A stretch of 6,390 nucleotides of DNA. Origin: Candidatus Peregrinibacteria bacterium. Its GTDB lineage: Bacteria; Patescibacteria; Gracilibacteria; UM-FILTER-43-11. Made by a program: the position numbers and the translations under genes. This document shows positions 1-6,118 of the stretch, in pieces (the stretch's first letter is position 1; each line of letters opens with the position of its first letter). The stretch spans positions 1-6,390 of the forward strand of contig JAUXFE010000038.1 of assembly GCA_030620215.1 (NCBI GenBank), read 5' to 3'. The notes beneath the pieces are model-generated. The model saw only the letters and a list, made by a program, of their open reading frames with translations, searched no databases and was not told the origin of the DNA.

Positions 1-41
1 CGGGATAAAACTGAAACTTTGAGGCACTGGCGTGCCCCCCT

Positions 42-86
42 TTTTCCCGCTTTGCGGGAAAAGAAAGCCACCCGCTATGCGGGTGG
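42..86. repeat. Pair of similar GC-rich hairpins (REP-like or IS200/IS605-end-like)
   Basis: Two perfect hairpins lie close together. The first has a 9-bp stem (42-50 with 54-62) and a TTT loop; the second has an 8-bp stem (68-75 with 79-86) and a TAT loop. Their cores, CCCGCTTTGCGGG at 46-58 and CCCGCTATGCGGG at 71-83, differ only at the middle loop base, so the arms could also cross-pair. T residues precede and A residues follow the first stem, which is the wrong polarity for an intrinsic terminator on either strand. Tight hairpins of this sort occur in REP elements and at subterminal ends of IS200/IS605 elements recognised by Y1 transposases. No transposase is visible here, so the assignment is inference; the hairpins themselves are directly seen. 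Confidence 0.6.
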
Positions 87-132
87 TAGTTTACTCAGCT
101 TGTAGTTTATAGATTGACCTATCCTTAAAGAT

Positions 133-140
133 AAAGGAGG
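133..140 (+). promoter_or_regulatory. Strong ribosome binding site of the corrinoid protein gene
   Basis: AAAGGAGG at 133-140 is a near-perfect Shine-Dalgarno sequence, 8 nt before the ATG at 149. It fixes this start codon. I found no convincing -35/-10 pair between the hairpins and this site. Confidence 0.85.
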
Positions 141-148
141 AATCTACT

Positions 149-850
149 ATGCCACAATCTAATAAAATTATTGAGGAACTTGAAGGAGCATTTGCCACCA
201 CTGATTTAAATGCGATTTCATTAGTAAAAAAAGCCCTGGCTGAAAATATTGATATTAAATTGATTTCAAAAGCTATATTTGATGGCGTTGAAAAAGCAGA
301 AAGAATCTCACTTGGGGATATAGTTTTTCAAGGAAGTCATAAGGCATGGGGCAATAATATTACATTTGTTGTCTATTATATGGTTAATGAGGCCCTTAAG
401 ATTCTAAAAACCAGCCTGAATCCATGGTTGGGGAAAAAAATCGTAATTGGCATGGCAAAAAATGCAGTTCATAATATGGGTAAAAATGTGGTTTCAAGTT
501 TAGCAGAAATTGCCGGGTTTGAAGTTTTTGACATGGGAATTAATGTTCCGCCTAAAACATTCATTGAGAAAGTTAAAGCGGTAAATGCAGATGTACTTGG
601 AATTTCATCGATGTATCCTAACGGGTTTAATAGTATAAAAAGAACAATCAGTTTACTTGAAAGTGAAGGACTTAAAAACAGGGTTAAAGTCATTGTCGGT
701 GGAAGCATGATAAAGGAAATGGCAGAAGAATGGGGTGCTGACGCTTATGGGCAATGTGCAAGTTTAGGCATTAATGTTATTAAACATTTATTAAATATTG
801 AAAAACTTCCTCAGGATAGATTAGGGGAAGGGATAATCATAAAAGGATAA
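149..850 (+). CDS. Corrinoid (B12-binding) protein of the MtaC/MtbC/MttC type
   Basis: This is a 233-residue cytoplasmic carrier that holds a cobamide and passes a methyl group between two methyltransferases. Residues about 1-88 form the helical cap (methionine-synthase B12-binding helical region), and about 95-225 the Rossmann-like cobalamin domain. The region NAVHNMGKN (105-113) aligns with the family's GDLHDIGKN, so His108 is the likely lower cobalt ligand, with Gly111 kept. The SS at 153-154 and GG at 184-185 match the usual loops around the nucleotide tail. Length is normal for the family. The odd point is that the Asp of DxHxxG is Ala106; that Asp normally hydrogen-bonds the cobalt-ligating His. 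The start is set by a strong Shine-Dalgarno. The next gene begins 4 nt after the stop, so the two are almost surely cotranscribed. Fold and role as a corrinoid protein are secure; the methyl substrate cannot be told from the sequence. Confidence 0.92.
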   Translation: MPQSNKIIEELEGAFATTDLNAISLVKKALAENIDIKLISKAIFDGVEKAERISLGDIVFQGSHKAWGNNITFVVYYMVNEALKILKTSLNPWLGKKIVIGMAKNAVHNMGKNVVSSLAEIAGFEVFDMGINVPPKTFIEKVKAVNADVLGISSMYPNGFNSIKRTISLLESEGLKNRVKVIVGGSMIKEMAEEWGADAYGQCASLGINVIKHLLNIEKLPQDRLGEGIIIKG

Positions 851-854
851 AAAA

Positions 855-1997
855 ATGAAAGATGAAATGACTTCTATGGAAAGGATGGAAACGACTCTTC
901 GATTTGAAGAGCCTGACAGGGTCCCAATCTTTTTTCCTCTACTTCCTTTAAAATTGCTTAAGCCGAAAGATTCTTTAAGGATCGGTAAGGATTGGAAAAA
1001 AATAGTTGAAATGAATGATTTTGTGATTGAAAAATACGGAGTGGATGTTGCCCATGCCCATGCCCATCAATTTCCTTTAATGGAAGTTCTGGGATTAAAA
1101 ATTAAATATCGTCCTGATTTTCTCCCATGTCATGGTGAAATTTTCTGGCCGGATAACTATGTGTTGGATATGGCCGTGGATCCCATGAATCCCGATACAC
1201 TGCAAGCTCTTATTGACCGGATAGATTTTACAGGCTGGTTGGATTCTCCTGCAATTACCACAAGGCTTAAAGTTATTAAAACATTAAGGAAGAAATATCC
1301 TGACATTCCAATAATGGGCGAGGTGGACGATCCAATGTCACTGTTTGCATCTCTGGTTGGTGTATCTCGAGCTAACGCTGCCATTGCAAACTCCCCCATG
1401 TTTGTTTTACAGTTCTTTGAAATGGCCATGCCCCATTTGTCAGAACTCGTAACACTGCAGGTTGAAGCAGGGGCGGATATTATATTTACCCTTCCCATAT
1501 TCTTTGGATCGTCTATTGCTGATAAAGACATTAGAGACAAAATGATGGCAATGTTAAAACCTGCAGTAATTGAAACAACGACTAAATTTAAAGAAGCAGG
1601 TGCAAAATATATTATGGCTCATATTTGCATGGAATCTATTTATCTATTAGACTTATTGGAGGAAATGGGTAACTCTTGGAATATAGATATTATGTGGATT
1701 GCTGAATCCGCAGATTATGGTACAGCAAAAAGAATGGCAAATGGCGCCATAACAATTACCGGCGGTCCTCATTCAATGAGACATTTTCTTCACGGTACGC
1801 CGAGACAAATAGAACAGGCAACAAAATATATTATTGGGCAGGCTGCTCCTGGAGGAGGATTTATCTTATCACCTGCTGATGAAAGCCCATATAATACACC
1901 CCAAATAAATAACGATACATTTATTAATGCCGCTAAAAAATGGGGTAGGTATCCCATACCGATAGAATTACAAAGAACAAGCCCTTGGGATCTTTAA
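855..1997 (+). CDS. URO-D-fold corrinoid methyltransferase-like protein
   Basis: This 380-residue protein belongs to the uroporphyrinogen decarboxylase superfamily, in the branch of cobamide-dependent methyltransferases such as MtaA and MtbA, not true HemE. The N-terminus (ERMETTLRFEEPDRVP, 9-24) is the usual opening of that branch. AHIC at 255-258 gives the HxC zinc-ligand pair (His256, Cys258). The region ILSPADESPYNTP (337-349) aligns with the family's LSPGCEIPxxTP, where the third zinc ligand Cys is expected; Asp342 stands there instead. An HAHAH run (67-71) offers further possible metal ligands. The start has AAAGGA at 842-847, 7 nt upstream and inside the preceding gene. Adjacency to a corrinoid protein supports methyl transfer to or from its cobalt. 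Some URO-D proteins act as the second methyltransferase (to coenzyme M or another acceptor), others as the first, on methoxylated substrates; which applies here is open. A Met at 859 (codon 867) is an alternative but less likely start. Confidence 0.88.
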   Translation: MKDEMTSMERMETTLRFEEPDRVPIFFPLLPLKLLKPKDSLRIGKDWKKIVEMNDFVIEKYGVDVAHAHAHQFPLMEVLGLKIKYRPDFLPCHGEIFWPDNYVLDMAVDPMNPDTLQALIDRIDFTGWLDSPAITTRLKVIKTLRKKYPDIPIMGEVDDPMSLFASLVGVSRANAAIANSPMFVLQFFEMAMPHLSELVTLQVEAGADIIFTLPIFFGSSIADKDIRDKMMAMLKPAVIETTTKFKEAGAKYIMAHICMESIYLLDLLEEMGNSWNIDIMWIAESADYGTAKRMANGAITITGGPHSMRHFLHGTPRQIEQATKYIIGQAAPGGGFILSPADESPYNTPQINNDTFINAAKKWGRYPIPIELQRTSPWDL

Positions 1998-2008
1998 CTA
2001 TTACCTGA

Positions 2009-2143
2009 GTTTTACAAGCGTCAAGTTTGCAGGATGTACAAGGCAGTAAGTATGTATCTGGATGGGAATACCTCAAGCGCTTACCTGGGAGAACATTGCA
2101 ACGAGTAGACCAATTTCTTCATGAGGAGATAGGGGACATCCTA
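2009..2143 (+). pseudogene. Possible short gene relic, family unknown
   Basis: Between a TGA at 2006-2008 and a TAA at 2144-2146 lies an open run of 45 codons with protein-like composition, including GSKYVSGWEYLKRLPGR and QRVDQFLHEEIGDIL. It has no start codon with a ribosome binding site and no family I recognise. The opposite strand over part of the same stretch also reads plausibly (for example RIIGCPLSPHEEIG), so the true coding strand is uncertain. It may be a fragment of a mobile-element or accessory gene, but that is only a guess. Confidence 0.25.
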
Positions 2144-2217
2144 TAATCCTTTTATCGTGAACCACGCATCTGATCGTTACGATTATCCAGCAGGCCGCAA
2201 CTAAATGCTGCCGCTAA

Positions 2218-2567
2218 TTACCCTTTATCCAGAGTCCAAAGTTCAGTAAGAGGCTCAGGATTGTCCCCCCAGAGGTCTATATAGCCCCAACGTTGGTGAT
2301 CGGGCTCTCTCGCCGAAGGTGTAAAATCATCTATTCTATATTTAGTGTCCATCCATTGGCGTATTTTTTTGGATCAGGAACTATGAGTTTTCTATTCAAG
2401 TCATTTGGGTTTCTAATTCAGGGAAGATGTCGGTCCCCTGTCTCTTTAACCTTCTTAATTTGATAATTTCATTATCTCATTTCAGGATAGTTTTGGGCAA
2501 CAAGCCGTTCGTCACAGCGCCCGATGATACTTGCATTATGTAAATATTTTCTACAATAAGCACTTTC
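2218..2567 (-). pseudogene. Frameshifted relic of an unrecognised gene (C-terminal part)
   Basis: On the minus strand, protein-like segments succeed one another in shifting frames. From N to C they are: 2567-2475 (31 codons, with YCRKYLHNASIIGRCDERL and QNYPEMR); 2476-2399 (26 codons, with NEIIKLRRLKRQGTDIFPEL) or the parallel frame 2468-2421; about 2417-2362 (NPNDLNRKLIVPDPKKY); and 2373-2218 (51 codons, with TKYRIDDFTPSAREPDHQRW and DLWGDNPEPLTELW), ending in a TAA at 2220-2218. The change of frame near 2364-2370 falls in a run of seven T (A on the coding strand), typical of slippage. A TGA at 2420-2418 breaks one frame. Further upstream, 2629-2480 in one frame contains RCITCTHC, a Cys-rich stretch that might belong to the same former gene. 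I do not recognise the family. Composition and run-on sense across several joins argue for a decayed gene rather than chance; multiple sequencing errors are the alternative. Confidence 0.5.
2531..2557 (+). promoter_or_regulatory. Weak candidate sigma-70-type promoter for the cyclase
   Basis: TTGCAT (2531-2536) and TACAAT (2552-2557) resemble -35 and -10 boxes, but the 15-nt spacer is shorter than the usual 16-18. It would give an untranslated leader of roughly 115 nt before the cyclase. It overlaps the minus-strand relic, so a chance match in AT-rich DNA is quite possible. Confidence 0.22.
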
Positions 2568-2670
2568 TCAACAACACTGACTCTGAATATTAAACAATGC
2601 GTACAAGTGATACATCTGTAGAAAGACTATATCAGATGAAGTGAAAGTGTAGGATTAAATAACCAGGTTT

Positions 2671-2685
2671 ATGAAACGATTATGA
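2671..2685 (+). CDS. Possible four-codon leader ORF overlapping the cyclase start
   Basis: An ATG at 2671 reads Met-Lys-Arg-Leu and stops at TGA 2683-2685, overlapping the cyclase ATG at 2682 as ATGA. The cyclase itself lacks a good Shine-Dalgarno in the usual window; the nearest purine block, CCAGG at 2662-2666, is better placed for the ATG at 2671. Termination-reinitiation coupling is therefore conceivable. Such a short frame could easily arise by chance. Confidence 0.2.
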   Translation: MKRL

Positions 2686-3779
2686 AAATCAATCCGCAAT
2701 TAAAAAATAATATTATTAAAGTTATCACCATTACTATGGGTTATATTTTAATCAATATTTTTATTGCATTTTATAATCAGGTAATAGTGACATCCAATTT
2801 AAGTTTAGGCGAATCTGCTTTAAATAATTTTTTACAGAATGTCATCGAAAATATTATGATCGGTTTAACTGCTGGTATCCTGGGTGGGAGCGCGCTAGTT
2901 TATCTAAATGGATACGTGTTCAGAAAAAGATCTTTTGGAGAGGCCCTAATCACAACTGCTGTTTCTTTTTGTACCCTTTTTTTCTTTATTTCATTAATAG
3001 TTGCCTTTTCTGAAACCATTTCAAGACATAGAATTTCTGATTCATATGAAAGCTATATGATTTTTTTGTTTCAAAACCTGTTCAATAAAATAACCATTAT
3101 ATACTTTGTCCTATGGGGAATTATTGTTTTAACAACTCTTTTTCTGCTTCAGGTGAATGATAAATTCGGACCGGGAATATTGCTGCAGTTTCTAAGGGGC
3201 AAATTCCACCGACCAAGGCAAGTTGAGAGAATATTCATGTTTCTAGATATGAAATCTTCAACCACAGTTGCTGAAAAATTAGGAAATGAAAAATATTTTT
3301 ATCTAATAAGTAATTGTTTTACGGATATAACAAGCGCTATCATTAAATGCGAAGGAGAAATCTATCAATATGTCGGTGATGAAATCGTAATTTCCTGGTC
3401 TTTGAAAAAGGGTTTAAAAAATTCAAATTGCATTAGGTGTTTTTTTGAAATTCAAAAAAAACTAAAGCGTCTTGGTCCACTATATTTAAAAGAATTTGGT
3501 CATTCACCGGAATTTAAGGCCGGCCTGCATTATGGGAAAGTAACAGCAGGTGAAGTAGGTCAAATTAAGAGAGACATTGTTTTTTCCGGTGATATATTAA
3601 ACACTACCTCAAGAATCCAGGATCAATGCAATAAATATAATGCTAATTTTTTGGCTTCAAATGAAATTATAAGTATATTAAACCGTAATAATGACTTTCA
3701 TTTTCAACCAATTGGAGAAATTCAATTAAAGGGGAAGCATACTAAGATTCTCCTGAATAAAATAAATCTAAACGCTTAA
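2682..3779 (+). CDS. Membrane-anchored class III adenylate/guanylate cyclase
   Basis: The 365-residue protein has a hydrophobic N-terminal half and a C-terminal class III cyclase domain that makes cAMP or cGMP from the nucleoside triphosphate. Four membrane helices are apparent, at roughly 11-36, 52-76, 86-109 and 136-157. A short linker (161-180, FGPGILLQFLRGKFHRPRQ) leads into the catalytic domain at about 183-360. Metal-binding aspartates are Asp189 (FLDMKSST) and Asp233 (YVGDE). GDILNTTSRIQ (303-313) supplies the transition-state Asn307 and Arg311, and LKGK (349-352) matches the C-terminal phosphate-binding lysine region. The base-selecting positions are unusual: Gln229 where Lys is common, and Val300 where Asp or Thr is common. 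Such enzymes usually act as dimers. There is no HAMP, PAS or other named sensor, so the membrane part is the likely input. The gene is AT-rich (about 28% GC in sampled lines) and stands alone. Confidence 0.9.
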   Translation: MKINPQLKNNIIKVITITMGYILINIFIAFYNQVIVTSNLSLGESALNNFLQNVIENIMIGLTAGILGGSALVYLNGYVFRKRSFGEALITTAVSFCTLFFFISLIVAFSETISRHRISDSYESYMIFLFQNLFNKITIIYFVLWGIIVLTTLFLLQVNDKFGPGILLQFLRGKFHRPRQVERIFMFLDMKSSTTVAEKLGNEKYFYLISNCFTDITSAIIKCEGEIYQYVGDEIVISWSLKKGLKNSNCIRCFFEIQKKLKRLGPLYLKEFGHSPEFKAGLHYGKVTAGEVGQIKRDIVFSGDILNTTSRIQDQCNKYNANFLASNEIISILNRNNDFHFQPIGEIQLKGKHTKILLNKINLNA

Positions 3780-3793
3780 TTTTTTTCAGTAAC

Positions 3794-3840
3794 GTAACAT
3801 GTGGTATGATTAATTTTTTCTTAAAATTCTAGAATGTTAC
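3794..3840. repeat. Inverted repeat downstream of the cyclase
   Basis: GTAACAT at 3794-3800 is matched by ATGTTAC at 3834-3840, with 33 nt between. The enclosed DNA is AT-rich and includes AATTTT and AAAATT, which could extend the pairing. It may be a weak terminator or an operator; the stem is too A/T-rich to call a standard intrinsic terminator. Confidence 0.25.
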
Positions 3841-3938
3841 TTGCTATACGCACCCAGTTTAAGGTAACTTATTCCATTAAACGGACAGCTTGGTTATGGA
3901 TTAATACCAATTTTTGCTAACCCGTTTCACAAAAGCGG

Positions 3939-3945
3939 AAGGAGG
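3939..3945 (+). promoter_or_regulatory. Strong ribosome binding site of the small membrane protein gene
   Basis: AAGGAGG at 3939-3945 lies 5 nt before the ATG at 3951. It selects this frame over the overlapping frames of similar size on both strands. Confidence 0.85.
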
Positions 3946-3950
3946 TTCTC

Positions 3951-4334
3951 ATGATTGTCAAGCGTCTCCTGCAGCTCAACCTTCTCGTCTGTGTTCTCAC
4001 TGCTGTTACCTTCATCGCCTTTCCGGATTCATACCTATCTTTTTTCGGGATCTCAGGCGACGATGGATTTCGGACATTCGCCCAATACTTTGGCACGATG
4101 CATGTAGCCTTTGCCGTGCTTCTGTTCCTGGCACTGCGGTCGAATGACCCGCGCTTTCTCCGAATGATAGTTGCCTCCTTTTTTATCGGGGATCTAACTG
4201 GGTCAGCAGTTTTGCTGGTTGCCCAGCTCCGCGGCGCCATGAATACAATGGGCTGGAGTGGGGTTGCAATCAGTGTGTTTTTTGCAATCGGCTATGGCTA
4301 TGGCGTATTTAGGAAGCTTCCCCAATCGGAGTAG
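3951..4334 (+). CDS. Small four-helix membrane protein, function unknown
   Basis: This 127-residue protein is almost wholly hydrophobic, with likely membrane helices at about 5-23, 45-63, 70-92 and 100-118. The polar loops are short: PDSYLSFFGISGDDGF (25-40), ALRSNDPRF (61-69) and AQLRGAMNTMGW (91-102). The layout, with FFGI after helix 1, an FIGDLTG-like start to helix 3 and a small C-terminal basic tail, recalls widespread uncharacterised four-helix families, but I cannot name one with confidence. There are no catalytic or metal-binding motifs. The strong Shine-Dalgarno and good codon structure support it as real. Its GC content (about 52% in sampled lines) is far above the cyclase before it (about 28%), a hint of separate origin. 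The acyl-CoA ligase follows 74 nt later on the same strand and may be cotranscribed, though nothing in the sequence ties their roles together. Confidence 0.75.
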   Translation: MIVKRLLQLNLLVCVLTAVTFIAFPDSYLSFFGISGDDGFRTFAQYFGTMHVAFAVLLFLALRSNDPRFLRMIVASFFIGDLTGSAVLLVAQLRGAMNTMGWSGVAISVFFAIGYGYGVFRKLPQSE

Positions 4335-4397
4335 TCTGTTTCATACAAATTTTCCGGGCGGGCAACCTATGTATTGGTAGTTGAGACCTACTCAAAA

Positions 4398-4405
4398 GAG
4401 GAGGG
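4398..4405 (+). promoter_or_regulatory. Ribosome binding site of the acyl-CoA ligase gene
   Basis: GAGGAGGG at 4398-4405 precedes the ATG at 4409 by a short spacer (about 3-4 nt). It supports this start. A small hairpin, TTGAG/CTCAA (4381-4385 with 4391-4395), sits just before it and could modulate access, but it is weak. Confidence 0.7.
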
Positions 4406-4408
4406 TTT

Positions 4409-6118
4409 ATGGGGAAAAACTTTAAGAGTTGGCCCAAAGGCTGGCCAAAAAGACAAAATTATCCGGAAGTTCCAGTCTATCATTTTCTAAAACAGACTGC
4501 TGAACGGATTCCCAATCGGATTGCTATTGTTTTTGGAGGATTGGAATTAACCTATGCGGAATTAAAAATCTTGGCAGATCGCTTTGCCAATGCGCTTGCT
4601 GATTTGGGCGTGAAAAAGAGTGATCGTGTCGTTATTCATAGTATTAATTGTCCGCAATTTGCCATCGCTTATTACGGCATTTTAAAAATCGGTGCAATAT
4701 ATAGCCCATTAAGTCCTTTATCTTCACCACGGGAAGCGGCGTATCAACTCAATGATTGCGGTGCCGAAACATTGATATCTCTGGATATGTTTTATTCGGG
4801 GATCAGTCCCATTATTCCTGAGACAAAGATAAAACGGGTTATTACCACAAGCATTGCCGATACTTTCAGCCCCATTATATCGCCATTGAAACCGATAGCA
4901 AAAATATCCATTCCTGATACTCTTGATATGGCTGAGTTACTTAAGAAATATGAACCGCATACGGCGCTTGTTGACATTAATCCTAAAAAAGATCTCGCCC
5001 ATATCGCTTATACCGGAGGGACCACCGGATTGCCTAAAGGCGTGATGATAACCCATTTCAATGCGGTCACGAATGTGCTTCAGTTAGGATGTTGGGCAAG
5101 CGGCGCTAAAATTGAAATGGAAGATGGAAATATCAAACAGGAATATCCCCCGGGAATCGATCCGGAAAAGGATATTTTACTTCCACCGGATCAGGGCATC
5201 TCTATGGTCGCTGTTCCGTGGTTTCATGGAATGGGAATCACTGGTTACCTAAACTTGCTGATTTTCGGCGGTGCTACAATGATCGTATTACCCCGGTTTG
5301 ATCCCAAAGAGTACCTTGACGCTATTGTAAAATACAAGGCCAACACTATCGGCGGGGCTCCGCAACTTTTTATTCCTATTTTAAACCACCCGGATTTCAA
5401 TTCGTATGATCTCTCATCGGTTACATCAGCAGTATCCGGAGCAGCACCGCTAGCCATGCCAATCCTTCAGAAAATGCTAAATTCATTCCCAGGCGTTGTG
5501 GTCGAGGGGTACGGCCTCACAGAAACCACCATGGCGGTTACCGCTAATCCCTATGATCGGGAAGCCATAAAGCAGGGATCTATCGGTATACCCATATTTG
5601 ATACGGAGCTAAAGGTTGTGGATGTCGTGACAGGTGAAGACCTGCCGCCAGGATCGGAAGGAGAAATCTGCGCAAAAGGTCCCCAAATTATGGTGGGATA
5701 TTGGAATAAGCCGGATGAAACTGCGAATACGTTAAAAAACGGATGGGTTCATACCGGGGATATCGGCCGGGAAGATGAAGACGGTTTTTTTTATATCACT
5801 GATAGAAAGAAGGACATGATCATATATAAAGGATACAATGTATATCCCAGAGAGCTGGAAAATGTAATTTTTGAACACCCGGCTGTGGCACAATGCGCTG
5901 TTATCGGGAAACCGGATATGGATGTGGGTGAACTGCCTGTTGCTTTTGTGGAATTAAAGCCAGGTGTTTCCGTAACCAAAGAAGAAATTATAGAACATAC
6001 CAATTCACAAGTTGCCAAATATAAAAAGCTTAGAGATGTGGTTTTTGTGGTTCAGATTCCAGTCAGCGCCGCAGGGAAAATATTAAAAAGACAATTGAGA
6101 GATCAATTTAAGTTGTAA
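4409..6118 (+). CDS. Acyl-CoA synthetase (AMP-forming, fatty-acid or aromatic acid type)
   Basis: This is a complete 569-residue enzyme of the acyl-adenylate-forming (ANL) superfamily. It would activate a carboxylic acid with ATP to an acyl-AMP and then form the CoA thioester in the cytoplasm. The core motifs are all present: phosphate loop YTGGTTGLPKG (201-211), the VPWFHGMG region (269-276), GYGLTETT (367-374), GWVHTGD with the ribose-binding Asp451, the hinge region DRKKDMIIYKGYNVYP (465-480), and the catalytic Lys557 in GKILKRQLR. About 30 residues at 231-262 between the phosphate loop and the next motif form a longer, charged loop seen in some long-chain ligases. Overall it resembles the FadD-like ligases of sulfate-reducing bacteria. 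The actual acid, fatty or aromatic, cannot be fixed from motifs. No acyl-CoA dehydrogenase, thiolase or transporter lies in the window, so the pathway is unknown. Confidence 0.94.
   Translation: MGKNFKSWPKGWPKRQNYPEVPVYHFLKQTAERIPNRIAIVFGGLELTYAELKILADRFANALADLGVKKSDRVVIHSINCPQFAIAYYGILKIGAIYSPLSPLSSPREAAYQLNDCGAETLISLDMFYSGISPIIPETKIKRVITTSIADTFSPIISPLKPIAKISIPDTLDMAELLKKYEPHTALVDINPKKDLAHIAYTGGTTGLPKGVMITHFNAVTNVLQLGCWASGAKIEMEDGNIKQEYPPGIDPEKDILLPPDQGISMVAVPWFHGMGITGYLNLLIFGGATMIVLPRFDPKEYLDAIVKYKANTIGGAPQLFIPILNHPDFNSYDLSSVTSAVSGAAPLAMPILQKMLNSFPGVVVEGYGLTETTMAVTANPYDREAIKQGSIGIPIFDTELKVVDVVTGEDLPPGSEGEICAKGPQIMVGYWNKPDETANTLKNGWVHTGDIGREDEDGFFYITDRKKDMIIYKGYNVYPRELENVIFEHPAVAQCAVIGKPDMDVGELPVAFVELKPGVSVTKEEIIEHTNSQVAKYKKLRDVVFVVQIPVSAAGKILKRQLRDQFKL

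Larger units (their letters stand above)
1998..2681. other. 684-bp gap without an intact gene, rich in gene relics
   Basis: No open frame of normal gene length crosses this stretch on either strand. It is not featureless: 2218-2567 (perhaps to 2629) on the minus strand reads as protein-like segments spread over three frames, and 2009-2143 on the plus strand is a 45-codon protein-like frame. A weak promoter candidate lies at 2531-2557 ahead of the cyclase. I saw no clear terminator after the gene ending at 1997, no tRNA-like cloverleaf and no array of direct repeats. The best reading is decayed DNA from former genes, which interrupts any transcriptional continuity between the methyl-transfer pair and the cyclase. 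Confidence 0.6.

Noticed and set aside
42..62. First hairpin as an intrinsic terminator
   Set aside because: T residues come before the stem and A residues after it; neither strand has a stem followed by an unpaired T-run.
1..102. Open frame from the window edge to TAG at 103-105 as the end of an upstream gene
   Set aside because: The frame runs straight through both perfect hairpins, and its translation has no protein-like pattern; a chance open frame is more likely.
114..119. TTGACC as a -35 box for the corrinoid gene
   Set aside because: The matching -10 position falls on the ribosome binding site and has no suitable sequence.
469..708. Minus-strand open frame inside the corrinoid gene
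   Set aside because: It is antisense to a well-supported gene, has no ribosome binding site and shows no family features.
1157..1540. 127-codon minus-strand open frame inside the URO-D gene
   Set aside because: It is an antisense shadow of the strong URO-D reading frame; its composition is low-complexity Ser/Thr-rich with no recognisable motif.
3914..4240. Overlapping open frames on both strands at the small membrane protein
   Set aside because: The frame starting at 3951 has the Shine-Dalgarno and coherent membrane helices; the others are Arg/Ser/Cys-rich as expected of off-frame translations.
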